From: Kluyvera sp036759925
GTDB lineage: Bacteria; Pseudomonadota; Gammaproteobacteria; Enterobacterales; Enterobacteriaceae
Direction of reading: 5' to 3'
Length of the DNA stretch: 64,000 nucleotides
Assembly (NCBI RefSeq): GCF_036759925.1
Contig: NZ_JAPKIB010000009.1
Span: 1 to 64,000 of the forward strand
The position numbers and the translations under genes were made by a program. Below, one piece after another: positions 17,724 to 26,403 of the stretch (its first letter is position 1; the number at the start of each line of letters is the position of its first letter). The notes below the pieces were generated by a model that was given only the letters and a program-made list of their open reading frames with translations, did no database searches and was not told the DNA's origin.

Positions 17724-17741
17724 TGTTTAATTTACTAAACA
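17724..17741. promoter_or_regulatory. NadR operator of nadB
   Basis: TGTTTA-N6-TAAACA is a perfect match to the NadR box. It sits directly before the nadB start codon, fitting repression of NAD synthesis when NAD is abundant. The rest of the interval to 18024 is AT-rich and shows no supported gene. A 72-codon minus-strand frame at 17727-17945 is rejected. Confidence 0.88.
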
Positions 17742-18024
17742 CGGTAAGCGGAGAGTAGCACTATAAAAGCGACATGGGCAGGGTTTTTTTGAGCTATGGT
17801 TGTAATGACTAAACATTTGATGGGGAAATGGAGGGGATGGGAGAATGAAAAATAAGAGGAACGCTATGAGTTTTAAGACGTATTTATGATGAAATAAAAG
17901 CCGGGTTACGTTACTCTTCTCGGGATTTGCGTTTTTATTTCGCAACTTACGTATTGGTAGGCATCAGCAGACTTATAATGATAGACAATGAACGGTCTGA
18001 GCTAAACAAAAAACAAAGCGTAAC

Positions 18025-18052
18025 GGAACTTTACGAAATTCGAACACTCTAA
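18025..18052 (+). promoter_or_regulatory. Sigma-E promoter of rpoE
   Basis: The -35 element GGAACTT (18025-18031) and the -10 element TCTAA (18048-18052) are separated by 16 bases, an exact sigma-E promoter. It makes the operon autocatalytic. Confidence 0.92.
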
Positions 18053-18069
18053 GTCTCTGCTTGCTCATA

Positions 18070-18168
18070 ATGCAGTGGTGGAGTGGCATTCTGATTACGC
18101 ATGGGAATAAGGTTTGGGGAGACATTACCTCGGATGAGCGAGCAGTTAACGGACCAGGTCCTGGTTGA
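18070..18168 (+). CDS. rseD: RseD-like leader peptide overlapping rpoE
   Basis: An open frame beginning at ATG 18070 encodes 32 residues (MQWWSGILITHGNKVWGDIT...) and ends 35 bases inside rpoE in another frame. The frame is open upstream to about 18001, with a TTG at 18061 as an alternative start. In E. coli a leader ORF called rseD occupies this position, and its translation is coupled to rpoE and repressed by CsrA. GGA motifs that could bind CsrA are present in the early region and near the rpoE start. The exact start and length are uncertain. Confidence 0.5.
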   Translation: MQWWSGILITHGNKVWGDITSDERAVNGPGPG

Positions 18169-18709
18169 ACGGGTCCAGAAAGGAGATCAGAAAGCTTTTA
18201 ACCTACTGGTAGTGCGCTATCAGCATAAGGTTGCGAGCCTGGTTTCCCGCTATGTACCCTCTGGCGACGTGCCGGATGTGGTCCAAGAGTCTTTTATTAA
18301 GGCCTATCGCGCGCTGGATTCTTTCCGGGGAGATAGTGCTTTCTATACGTGGCTGTACCGCATTGCGGTCAACACGGCTAAAAATTATCTGGTTGCTCAG
18401 GGTCGTCGCCCGCCGTCCAGTGATGTTGACGCGAACGATGCCGAAAACTTTGAAAGCGGTGGCGCTTTGAAAGAAATTTCGAACCCTGAGAACTTAATGT
18501 TGTCAGAAGAACTGAGACAGATAGTTTTTCGTACCATTGATGCGCTTCCGGAAGATTTACGCATGGCAATTACCTTGCGGGAGCTCGATGGCCTAAGCTA
18601 TGAAGAGATAGCGGCCATCATGGATTGCCCGGTTGGTACGGTACGTTCACGTATCTTCCGTGCGCGAGAAGCTATCGATAATAAAGTTCAACCGCTTATC
18701 AGGCGTTGA
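18134..18709 (+). CDS. rpoE: RNA polymerase sigma factor sigma-E
   Basis: RpoE is the extracytoplasmic-stress sigma factor, held inactive by RseA. The 191-residue length and sequence match E. coli. Region 2 (YQHKVASLVSRYV...VVQESFIKAYRALDSFRGDSAFYTWLYRI) and region 4 (GLSYEEIAAIMDCPVGTVRSRIFRARE) are obvious. The ATG at 18134 gives MSEQLTDQVLVERV. An upstream ATG at 18101 would add eleven unconserved residues. It is the first main gene of rpoE-rseA-rseB-rseC. Confidence 0.97.
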   Translation: MSEQLTDQVLVERVQKGDQKAFNLLVVRYQHKVASLVSRYVPSGDVPDVVQESFIKAYRALDSFRGDSAFYTWLYRIAVNTAKNYLVAQGRRPPSSDVDANDAENFESGGALKEISNPENLMLSEELRQIVFRTIDALPEDLRMAITLRELDGLSYEEIAAIMDCPVGTVRSRIFRAREAIDNKVQPLIRR

Positions 18710-18740
18710 TGGAAGCGGGATACTGGAAAAGGTATTAGGC

Positions 18741-19391
18741 ATGCAGAAAGAAAAACTTTCCGCCTTAATGGATGGTGAAACGCTGGATAACGAGCTGCTG
18801 ACAGAGTTGACGCGCTCGGCAGAGTTACAGGAAACCTGGTCAAGCTATCACCTTATCCGCGATTCGCTTCGCGGCGACACGGGTGACGTGCTTCACTTCG
18901 ATATTTCCTCTCGCGTAATGGCCGCCATCGAAAATGAGCCGGTTCGTCTTAAGACAGCACCGCTTATTCCTGAAGCCCAGCCAGCACCGCACCAATGGCA
19001 GAAGATGCCGTTCTGGAGCAAAGTTCGTCCGTGGGCCAGTTCGCTTACCCAGATGGGCGTGGCAGCTTGCGTATCGCTTGCTGTTATTGTCGGCGTTCAG
19101 CACTATAATGGGCAACCGGAATCCTCCCAACCTGAATCACCGGTATTCAATACGTTGCCGATGATGGGTAAAGCCAGTCCGGTTAGCCTGGGGGTTCCTT
19201 CGGACGCGTCGGCAGGCAGCACTGGGCCGCAACAGGTTCAGGAACAGCGCCGTCGCATTAACGCTATGCTGCAGGACTACGAATTGCAGCGTCGCTTGCA
19301 TTCAGAACAGCTTCAGTTTGAGCAGGCACAAACCCAGCAAGCGGCTGTTCAAGTGCCAGGCTATCAAACTCTAGGAACGCAATCGCAGTAA
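18741..19391 (+). CDS. rseA: Anti-sigma-E factor RseA
   Basis: RseA is a single-pass inner-membrane protein whose cytoplasmic domain (about 1-100) binds sigma-E and whose periplasmic domain binds RseB. The 216-residue chain has one membrane segment at about 102-120 (TQMGVAACVSLAVIVGVQ). The periplasmic region keeps the PVS sequence at 148-150, where DegS cuts the E. coli protein, and a glutamine-rich RseB-binding tail. The ATG at 18741 is 31 bases after the rpoE stop. Its stop codon overlaps the rseB start. Confidence 0.96.
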   Translation: MQKEKLSALMDGETLDNELLTELTRSAELQETWSSYHLIRDSLRGDTGDVLHFDISSRVMAAIENEPVRLKTAPLIPEAQPAPHQWQKMPFWSKVRPWASSLTQMGVAACVSLAVIVGVQHYNGQPESSQPESPVFNTLPMMGKASPVSLGVPSDASAGSTGPQQVQEQRRRINAMLQDYELQRRLHSEQLQFEQAQTQQAAVQVPGYQTLGTQSQ

Positions 19392-20344
19392 TGAAGCAAC
19401 TTTGGTGTGCCATGTCCCTTGTGGCTGGTAGCCTGTTCTTCACCGCCAACGCCTCGGCTGATGTATCGTCCGGGGCGTTGTTGCAGGAGATGAATCTGGC
19501 CAGTCAGTCACTCAACTACGAGCTGTCGTTCGTCAGCATTAATAAATCAGGCGTCGAATCACTGCGCTATCGTCACGTGCGCCTTAACGGCCAACCGCTG
19601 GCGGAGCTGCTGCAGATGGACGGCCCGCGCCGCGAAGTTGTCCAGCGCGGCAGTGAAATCAGCTACTTTGAGCCGGGGCTCGATCCCTTCACGCTGAACG
19701 GCGACTACATCGTCGACTCGCTGCCTTCCCTGGTTTATACCGATTTCAAACGCCTTGCGCCTTACTACGACTTTATCTCCGTAGGCCGTACGCGTATTGC
19801 CGACCGCATGTGCGATGTGATTCGCGTCGTGGCGCGTGACGGTACGCGCTATAGCTATATCGTGTGGATGGATTCTGAAAGCAAGCTGCCAATGCGCGTT
19901 GACCTCCTTGACCGCGACGGTGAAACCCTTGAGCAGTTCCGGGTGGTTTCCTTCTCGACGGGCGATCAGGTCAGCACCAGCATGCAGGGGCTGGCGAAAG
20001 CCACTTTGCCGCCGCAGCTCTCTTTGCCAACGGGCACCAGCGCTACCTTTAACTGGTCAGCAAGCTGGTTGCCGCAGGGCTTTAAAGAGATCTCCAGCAG
20101 CCGTCGTACGCTGCCGAGCGTCGATAGCCCGGTTGAATCACGTCTCTATTCCGACGGCCTGTTTAGCTTCTCCGTGAACATCAGTCGCGCGACGGCTAAC
20201 AGCAGCGAGCAGATGCTGCGTACCGGTCGCCGTACGGTCACCACGACCATCCGTAACCAAGTCGAGATCACGATTGTTGGTGAACTGCCGCCGCCAACGG
20301 CGAAGCGGGTTGCTGACGGTATTCAATTCAAGGGTGCGCAATGA
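19391..20344 (+). CDS. rseB: Sigma-E regulatory protein RseB
   Basis: RseB is a periplasmic sensor that binds RseA and shields it from DegS until lipopolysaccharide intermediates displace it. The 317-residue chain starts with a signal peptide (MKQLWCAMSLVAGSLFFTANASA, cleavage near residue 23). It continues with the LolA-like MucB/RseB N-terminal domain and a smaller C-terminal domain. The start ATG shares one base with the rseA stop (taatg), so translation is probably coupled. Confidence 0.96.
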   Translation: MKQLWCAMSLVAGSLFFTANASADVSSGALLQEMNLASQSLNYELSFVSINKSGVESLRYRHVRLNGQPLAELLQMDGPRREVVQRGSEISYFEPGLDPFTLNGDYIVDSLPSLVYTDFKRLAPYYDFISVGRTRIADRMCDVIRVVARDGTRYSYIVWMDSESKLPMRVDLLDRDGETLEQFRVVSFSTGDQVSTSMQGLAKATLPPQLSLPTGTSATFNWSASWLPQGFKEISSSRRTLPSVDSPVESRLYSDGLFSFSVNISRATANSSEQMLRTGRRTVTTTIRNQVEITIVGELPPPTAKRVADGIQFKGAQ

Positions 20345-20817
20345 TTAAAGAGTGGGCCACCGTTATTGCCTGGCATAACGGTGTTGCGCAGGTTAGCTGC
20401 GACGTAAAAGCCTCCTGTAATAGCTGTGCATCACGCGCGGGCTGCGGTAGCCGCGTGCTGAACAAGCTGGGGCCGCAGACGACCCACACGATTTCCGTTC
20501 CCAGCGCCGAACCACTGGTGGCCGGGCAAAAGGTTGAACTGGGGATCACCGAAGGCAGCCTGCTCGGTTCCGCGATGCTGGTCTACATGTCACCGCTGCT
20601 GGGGCTGTTTGTGGTCGCGGCGCTGTTTCAGGTGCTGTTCGGCACTGACATTGCGGCGCTATGCGGCGCGGTGCTCGGTGGCGTTGGCGGGTTCCTGATT
20701 GCCAAAGGCCTCTCGCCTCGGCTTGCCGCCAGGGAAACCTGGCAGCCCATCATCATCAGCGTGGGGCTTCCGCCTGACCTGATTCGCACCGCATCTTCAA
20801 CCGAAATGAGCCAGTGA
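20341..20817 (+). CDS. rseC: SoxR-reducing system protein RseC
   Basis: RseC is an inner-membrane protein linked to sigma-E control and to reduction of the SoxR iron-sulfur cluster. The 158-residue chain has an N-terminal cysteine cluster (SCDVKASCNSCASRAGCG, likely Fe-S) and two membrane segments at about 77-125. It overlaps rseB by four bases (ATGA) and ends the operon. Confidence 0.94.
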   Translation: MIKEWATVIAWHNGVAQVSCDVKASCNSCASRAGCGSRVLNKLGPQTTHTISVPSAEPLVAGQKVELGITEGSLLGSAMLVYMSPLLGLFVVAALFQVLFGTDIAALCGAVLGGVGGFLIAKGLSPRLAARETWQPIIISVGLPPDLIRTASSTEMSQ

Positions 20818-20990
20818 TTACGCTGGCTTTATTATTTTTGGAACGCTTCTCGCAGGAAGCGCTATGCTTGCGGGAAGAGCATTTCCTGGTTACGCGGTTG
20901 TAGTGTAGAATGCGGCGTTTTCGAACGACAACAATGTCAGGCTCCGTACCGCGGCCTCAAAGTATCCGTAAGGCATAAATATTTTAATAT

Positions 20991-22790
20991 ATGAAGAATA
21001 TACGTAACTTCTCCATCATTGCACATATCGACCACGGTAAATCGACGCTGTCTGACCGCATTATTCAGATTTGTGGTGGCCTTTCCGACCGCGAAATGGA
21101 AGCCCAGGTTCTGGATTCGATGGATCTGGAACGCGAACGTGGTATTACCATCAAAGCGCAGAGCGTGACGCTGGACTTTAAATCAGCCGACGGGGAAACC
21201 TATCAGCTGAACTTTATCGACACCCCAGGCCACGTCGACTTTTCTTATGAAGTTTCCCGTTCTCTCGCCGCTTGCGAAGGCGCTCTGCTGGTGGTTGACG
21301 CCGGGCAGGGCGTAGAAGCGCAGACGCTGGCGAACTGCTACACCGCCATGGAAATGGATCTGGAAGTGGTGCCGGTTCTGAATAAAATCGACCTGCCAGC
21401 GGCTGACCCAGAGCGCGTAGCGGAAGAGATTGAAGATATCGTCGGCATCGACGCCACCGACGCGGTACGCTGCTCGGCGAAAACCGGCGTGGGCGTGACC
21501 GACGTGCTGGAACGTCTGGTGCGCGACATTCCGCCGCCGGAAGGCGATCCGGAAGGCCCGCTGCAGGCGCTGATTATCGACTCCTGGTTCGATAACTACC
21601 TGGGCGTGGTATCGCTGGTGCGTATTAAAAACGGCACCATGCGTAAAGGCGACAAAATTAAGGTGATGAGTACCGGCCAGGTCTACAACGCAGACCGTCT
21701 GGGCATCTTCACGCCGAAACAGGTTGACCGTACCGAGCTGAAATGCGGCGAGGTAGGCTGGCTGGTTTGCGCCATTAAAGACATCCTCGGCGCACCGGTG
21801 GGCGATACCCTGACCCAGTCCCGTAACCCGGCTGACAAACCGCTGCCAGGCTTTAAAAAGGTAAAACCTCAGGTTTATGCGGGCCTGTTCCCGGTAAGCT
21901 CTGATGACTACGAAAACTTCCGTGATGCGCTCGGCAAGCTGAGCCTGAACGATGCTTCCCTGTTCTATGAGCCAGAAAGCTCCACGGCGCTGGGCTTCGG
22001 CTTCCGCTGCGGCTTCCTTGGCTTGTTGCACATGGAGATCATCCAGGAACGTCTGGAACGTGAATACGATCTGGATCTGATCACCACCGCGCCAACCGTA
22101 GTGTATGAAGTGGAAACCACGGCGAAAGAGACTATCTACGTTGATAGTCCGTCCAAGCTGCCGCCGCTGAACAACATCTACGAACTGCGTGAGCCAATCG
22201 CGGAATGCCACATGCTGCTGCCGCAGGCTTACCTCGGTAACGTGATCACCCTGTGTATCGAGAAGCGTGGCGTGCAGACCAACATGGTTTACCACGGTAA
22301 CCAGGTGGCGCTGACCTATGAAATCCCGATGGCGGAAGTGGTGCTCGACTTCTTCGACCGTCTGAAGTCGACCTCCCGCGGCTATGCGTCGCTGGACTAC
22401 AACTTCAAACGTTTCCAGGCCTCTGACATGGTTCGCGTTGATGTCCTCATCAACAACGAACGCGTCGATGCTTTGGCGCTGATCACGCACCGTGATAACT
22501 CGCAGAGCCGCGGCCGTGACCTGGTTGAGAAGATGAAAGAGCTGATCCCTCGTCAGCAGTTTGATATCGCGATTCAGGCGGCCATCGGCACGCACATTAT
22601 CGCGCGTTCAACCGTCAAGCAGCTGCGTAAAAACGTTCTGGCGAAATGCTACGGCGGCGATATCAGCCGTAAGAAAAAGCTGCTGCAAAAACAGAAAGAG
22701 GGTAAAAAGCGAATGAAGCAGATCGGTAACGTCGAACTGCCGCAGGAAGCCTTCCTCGCCATTCTGCATGTCGGTAAAGACAATAAATAA
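20991..22790 (+). CDS. lepA: Elongation factor 4 (LepA)
   Basis: LepA/EF4 is a ribosome-binding translational GTPase related to EF-G. GTPase motifs are complete: G1 AHIDHGKST at 11-19, G3 DTPGH near 77 and G4 NKID near 131. The 599-residue length equals the E. coli protein, and the unique C-terminal domain (basic, ending KKKLLQKQKEGKKRMKQIG...) is present. The 173-base gap after rseC holds its promoter region. lepB follows after 16 bases, so the two form an operon. Confidence 0.97.
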   Translation: MKNIRNFSIIAHIDHGKSTLSDRIIQICGGLSDREMEAQVLDSMDLERERGITIKAQSVTLDFKSADGETYQLNFIDTPGHVDFSYEVSRSLAACEGALLVVDAGQGVEAQTLANCYTAMEMDLEVVPVLNKIDLPAADPERVAEEIEDIVGIDATDAVRCSAKTGVGVTDVLERLVRDIPPPEGDPEGPLQALIIDSWFDNYLGVVSLVRIKNGTMRKGDKIKVMSTGQVYNADRLGIFTPKQVDRTELKCGEVGWLVCAIKDILGAPVGDTLTQSRNPADKPLPGFKKVKPQVYAGLFPVSSDDYENFRDALGKLSLNDASLFYEPESSTALGFGFRCGFLGLLHMEIIQERLEREYDLDLITTAPTVVYEVETTAKETIYVDSPSKLPPLNNIYELREPIAECHMLLPQAYLGNVITLCIEKRGVQTNMVYHGNQVALTYEIPMAEVVLDFFDRLKSTSRGYASLDYNFKRFQASDMVRVDVLINNERVDALALITHRDNSQSRGRDLVEKMKELIPRQQFDIAIQAAIGTHIIARSTVKQLRKNVLAKCYGGDISRKKKLLQKQKEGKKRMKQIGNVELPQEAFLAILHVGKDNK

Positions 22791-22806
22791 TCTCTAAGGA
22801 GTTGGC

Positions 22807-23781
22807 ATGGCGAACATGTTTGCCCTGATTCTAGTGATTGCCACACTGGTCACGGGCCTGTTGTGGTGCGTTGATAAGTTTATCTTCGCACCCAAGCGGC
22901 GGGAACGCCAGGCGGCAGCGCAGGTTGCCACCGGCGAAACGCTGGATAAAAAGACGCTGAAGAAAGTGGGCCCGAAACCGGGCTGGCTGGAAACCGGCGC
23001 GTCGGTTTTCCCGGTGCTCGCCATCGTGCTGATCGTGCGTTCATTTATCTATGAACCGTTCCAGATCCCGTCTGGCTCGATGATGCCAACGCTGCTGATC
23101 GGCGACTTTATCCTGGTGGAGAAATTTGCCTACGGGATTAAAGATCCGATCTACCAGAAAACGCTGATTGAAACCGGTCATCCGAAACGTGGCGACATCG
23201 TGGTGTTCAAATACCCGGAAGATCCGCGCCTTGATTACATCAAGCGTGCCGTGGGTCTGCCAGGGGATAAAGTCACTTACGATCCGATTGCCAAGCAGGT
23301 GACCATTCAGCCAGGATGCAGCTCCGGTCAGGCGTGCGGTAGCGCACTGCCGGTGACCTACTCTAACGTTGAACCAAGCGATTTCGTCCAGACCTTCTCC
23401 CGCAGCAACGGCGGCGAAGCGACCAGCGGCTTCTTTGAGATGCCACAGGGCGAAAGCAAAGCGGATGGCGTACGCCTGACGCAGCGCCAGGAGACGCTGG
23501 GTGACGTTAACCACCGTATCCTGACCGTGCCAATCGCGCAGGATCAGGTCGGCATGTATTACCACCAGTCTGGTTTGCCGCTGGCAACCTGGATCGTACC
23601 GCCGGGCCACTACTTCATGATGGGCGATAACCGCGATAACAGCGCGGACAGCCGTTATTGGGGCTTCGTGCCGGAAGCGAACCTGGTCGGTAAAGCTACC
23701 GCCATCTGGATGAGCTTCGAAAAACAAGAGGGTCAATGGCCAACTGGTGTGCGTTTAAGCCGCATCGGTGGGATCCATTAA
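22807..23781 (+). CDS. lepB: Signal peptidase I
   Basis: LepB cleaves signal peptides at the periplasmic face of the inner membrane. The 324-residue chain has two N-terminal membrane segments (about 4-22 and 62-77), then the catalytic domain with nucleophile S91 (QIPSGSMMPTL) and general base K146 (DYIKRAVG). The conserved GDNRDNSADSRYWG box follows. The numbering of S91 and K146 equals E. coli. It is cotranscribed with lepA. Confidence 0.97.
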   Translation: MANMFALILVIATLVTGLLWCVDKFIFAPKRRERQAAAQVATGETLDKKTLKKVGPKPGWLETGASVFPVLAIVLIVRSFIYEPFQIPSGSMMPTLLIGDFILVEKFAYGIKDPIYQKTLIETGHPKRGDIVVFKYPEDPRLDYIKRAVGLPGDKVTYDPIAKQVTIQPGCSSGQACGSALPVTYSNVEPSDFVQTFSRSNGGEATSGFFEMPQGESKADGVRLTQRQETLGDVNHRILTVPIAQDQVGMYYHQSGLPLATWIVPPGHYFMMGDNRDNSADSRYWGFVPEANLVGKATAIWMSFEKQEGQWPTGVRLSRIGGIH

Positions 23782-23923
23782 TTCTTAGTCTGACTTCACG
23801 CGGTGGTTGAATAGCCGCCGCGTGAATTATTTCGCGTTTTAATCCATTCAAACTAACGACATCCCTTGTCGTTGCGTATAGAATAGCCCCCCGAAGTTTC
23901 GGATGTCTCTTATCTGGGACACG

Positions 23924-23967
23924 GCACACGAAACCGCATTGGTTTCCTTCAGGTCTGTTTCGTGTGC
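23924..23967 (+). promoter_or_regulatory. RNase III processing stem in the rnc leader
   Basis: Inverted arms gcacacgaaac (23924-23934) and gtttcgtgtgc (23957-23967) form an 11-bp stem in the 5' untranslated region of rnc. In E. coli RNase III cuts such a stem in its own leader, destabilising the mRNA and limiting enzyme level. A candidate promoter lies at about 23856-23884 (tatagaat). Confidence 0.8.
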
Positions 23968-24001
23968 TGCATTTTTGACGCATTTATTTATTTGGTATCG
24001 C

Positions 24002-24682
24002 ATGAACCCCATCGTAATTAATCGGCTTCAACGGAAGCTGGGCTACACTTTTGTTCATCAGGAACTGTTGCAACAGGCATTAACGCACCGCAGTGCCAGC
24101 AGCAAGCACAACGAACGCTTAGAATTTCTGGGCGATTCAATTTTAAGCTATGTGATCGCGAACGCGCTCTATCACCGCTTCCCACGTGTGGATGAAGGCG
24201 ATATGAGTCGTATGCGCGCAACGCTGGTGCGCGGCAATACGCTGGCGGAAATCGCCCGCGAATTTGAGCTGGGCGAATGCCTGCGCTTAGGGCCTGGCGA
24301 ACTGAAAAGCGGCGGTTTCCGCCGGGAATCTATTCTCGCGGATACGGTTGAGGCGCTGATTGGCGGGGTGTTCCTCGACAGCGACATTCAGAACGTTGAG
24401 AAGCTGATCCTCTCCTGGTACCAGACGCGTCTGGACGAAATCAGCCCAGGCGATAAGCAAAAAGATCCGAAAACGCGTCTGCAGGAATATCTGCAGGGCC
24501 GTCATCTGCCGCTGCCGTCTTATCTGGTGGTTCAGGTACGCGGAGAAGCACACGATCAAGAATTTACTATCCACTGCCAGGTTAGCGGCCTGAGTGAACC
24601 GGTGGTCGGCACAGGTTCCAGTCGTCGCAAGGCGGAACAGGCTGCCGCCGAACAGGCGCTGAAAAAGCTGGAGCTGGAATGA
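24002..24682 (+). CDS. rnc: Ribonuclease III
   Basis: RNase III cleaves double-stranded RNA in rRNA maturation and in mRNA and small-RNA turnover. The 226-residue chain has the signature ERLEFLGDS with E38, E41 and D45, the second acidic cluster (ADTVEALIGGVFLD, D114/E117 by family numbering) and a C-terminal dsRNA-binding domain from about 155. The ATG at 24002 gives MNPIVINRLQRKLGY. It overlaps era by four bases. Confidence 0.97.
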   Translation: MNPIVINRLQRKLGYTFVHQELLQQALTHRSASSKHNERLEFLGDSILSYVIANALYHRFPRVDEGDMSRMRATLVRGNTLAEIAREFELGECLRLGPGELKSGGFRRESILADTVEALIGGVFLDSDIQNVEKLILSWYQTRLDEISPGDKQKDPKTRLQEYLQGRHLPLPSYLVVQVRGEAHDQEFTIHCQVSGLSEPVVGTGSSRRKAEQAAAEQALKKLELE

Positions 24683-25584
24683 GCGAAGAAAAAACTTACT
24701 GCGGATTTGTTGCCATCGTCGGTCGTCCGAACGTTGGTAAATCCACACTGCTGAACGAACTGCTGGGGCAGAAGATCTCCATCACTTCCCGTAAAGCGCA
24801 GACTACGCGTCACCGTATCGTCGGTATTCATACCGAAGGGGCGTACCAGGCTATCTACGTTGATACCCCGGGCCTGCACATGGAAGAGAAGCGCGCGATC
24901 AACCGCCTGATGAACAAAGCGGCGAGCAGCTCCATCGGTGACGTTGAACTGATCATTTTCGTGGTCGAAGGCACCCGCTGGACGCCTGACGACGAGATGG
25001 TGCTGAATAAACTGCGCGGTGGTAAAGCGCCGGTGATTCTGGCCGTGAACAAAGTGGATAACGTGCAGGAAAAGGCGGATTTGCTGCCACACCTGCAGTT
25101 CCTCGGCAGCCAGATGGACTTCCTTGATATCGTGCCGATGTCTGCAGAGACCGGCCTGAACGTGGATACCATTGCTAGCATCGTGCGTAAGCACCTGCCT
25201 GAGGCGATTCACCACTTCCCGGAAGACTACATCACCGACCGTTCACAGCGCTTTATGGCCTCTGAAATCATCCGTGAAAAACTGATGCGTTTCCTTGGTG
25301 CAGAGCTGCCGTACTCGGTCACCGTTGAAATCGAACGCTTCGTCTCTAACGAACGCGGCGGTTATGACGTCAACGGCCTGATTCTGGTTGAGCGTGAAGG
25401 GCAGAAGAAGATGGTTATTGGTAACAAAGGTTCCAAGATTAAAACCATCGGTATCGAAGCCCGTAAAGACATGCAGGAGATGTTCGAAGCGCCTGTTCAC
25501 CTGGAACTGTGGGTGAAAGTGAAATCAGGCTGGGCCGATGACGAACGCGCACTGCGCAGTCTCGGTTATACCGACGATCTCTGA
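24679..25584 (+). CDS. era: GTPase Era
   Basis: Era is an essential GTPase that binds the 3' end of 16S rRNA during 30S assembly. The 301-residue chain has G1 GRPNVGKST at about 14-22, G3 DTPG and G4 NKVD. It ends in a KH RNA-binding domain (VIGNKGSKIKTIGIEARKDM). The start codon overlaps the rnc stop codon, and recO follows after 12 bases. Confidence 0.97.
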   Translation: MSEEKTYCGFVAIVGRPNVGKSTLLNELLGQKISITSRKAQTTRHRIVGIHTEGAYQAIYVDTPGLHMEEKRAINRLMNKAASSSIGDVELIIFVVEGTRWTPDDEMVLNKLRGGKAPVILAVNKVDNVQEKADLLPHLQFLGSQMDFLDIVPMSAETGLNVDTIASIVRKHLPEAIHHFPEDYITDRSQRFMASEIIREKLMRFLGAELPYSVTVEIERFVSNERGGYDVNGLILVEREGQKKMVIGNKGSKIKTIGIEARKDMQEMFEAPVHLELWVKVKSGWADDERALRSLGYTDDL

Positions 25585-25596
25585 GAATAATCCCCG

Positions 25597-26304
25597 ATGG
25601 AGGGCTGGCAGCGCGCATTTGTCCTGCATAGTCGTCCCTGGAGCGAAACCAGTTTAATACTGGACGTCTTCACGGAAGAGTCGGGTCGCGTGCGCCTTGT
25701 CGCTAAAGGCGCACGTTCCAAACGCTCCAACCTCAAAGGTGCGCTTCAGCCCTTTACCCCCTTATTAGTTCGCTTTGGCGGGCGTGGCGAAGTCAAAACG
25801 CTGCGCAGCGCGGAAGCCGTCTCGCTGGCACTCCCTTTAAGCGGTATTACGCTCTACAGCGGCCTGTACGTTAATGAACTGCTCTCTCGCGTACTCGAGC
25901 ACGAAACCCGCTTCTCTGAACTGTTCTTCGATTACCTGCACTGCATCCAGGCGCTGGCCGGTGCAACGGGCTCCCCTGAACCTGCGCTGCGCCGCTTTGA
26001 GCTGGCGCTGCTGGGACACCTGGGCTACGGCGTGGATTTTCTCCACTGCGCCGGTAGCGGCGACGAGGTCGATGACACCATGACCTACCGCTATCGTGAA
26101 GAGAAAGGGTTTATTGCAAGCGTCGTGATTGATAACTACACCTTCACCGGGCACCACCTGAAAGCGCTGGCGAGCCGGGAATTTCCCGATGTTGACTCGC
26201 TGCGCGCCGCCAAACGCTTTACCCGCATGGCGTTGAAGCCGTATCTTGGTGGCAAACCGTTGAAGAGCCGCGAGCTGTTTCGTCAGTTTGTACCGAAGCG
26301 GTAA
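25597..26304 (+). CDS. recO: DNA repair protein RecO
   Basis: RecO loads RecA onto SSB-coated DNA in the RecFOR pathway and anneals single strands. The 235-residue chain has an N-terminal OB fold (about 1-80) and a helical C-terminal domain. It ends shortly after LKPYLGGKPLKSRELFRQF, about seven residues earlier than E. coli RecO (242 residues). The lost tail lies beyond the conserved region, so the gene is probably intact. It is cotranscribed with rnc and era. Confidence 0.95.
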   Translation: MEGWQRAFVLHSRPWSETSLILDVFTEESGRVRLVAKGARSKRSNLKGALQPFTPLLVRFGGRGEVKTLRSAEAVSLALPLSGITLYSGLYVNELLSRVLEHETRFSELFFDYLHCIQALAGATGSPEPALRRFELALLGHLGYGVDFLHCAGSGDEVDDTMTYRYREEKGFIASVVIDNYTFTGHHLKALASREFPDVDSLRAAKRFTRMALKPYLGGKPLKSRELFRQFVPKR

Positions 26305-26305
26305 C

Positions 26306-26385
26306 TCCTATTGCACTTATCCCGCTTTTCCCCTCGTCACTTAGGGGAGAGAGGGGCGGGGTGAGGGGAAACGAAAGTTAAAAAT
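26306..26385. repeat. GC-rich hairpin-forming intergenic repeat
   Basis: The segment between recO and pdxJ contains cccctcgtcacttagggg and a gaggggcggggtgagggg tract able to pair with it. Its base composition is unlike the flanking genes. It looks like a small dispersed extragenic element and may form an RNA structure inside the operon. Confidence 0.5.
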
Positions 26386-26403
26386 AAAGACACGAGGATT
26401 GTC

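Noticed and set aside
17727..17945. A 72-codon minus-strand frame upstream of nadB
   Set aside because: It overlaps the NadR operator and nadB promoter region and has atypical composition.
21183..22595. A 470-codon frame opposite lepA
   Set aside because: Antisense shadow of a conserved GTPase gene with no ribosome binding site or motif.
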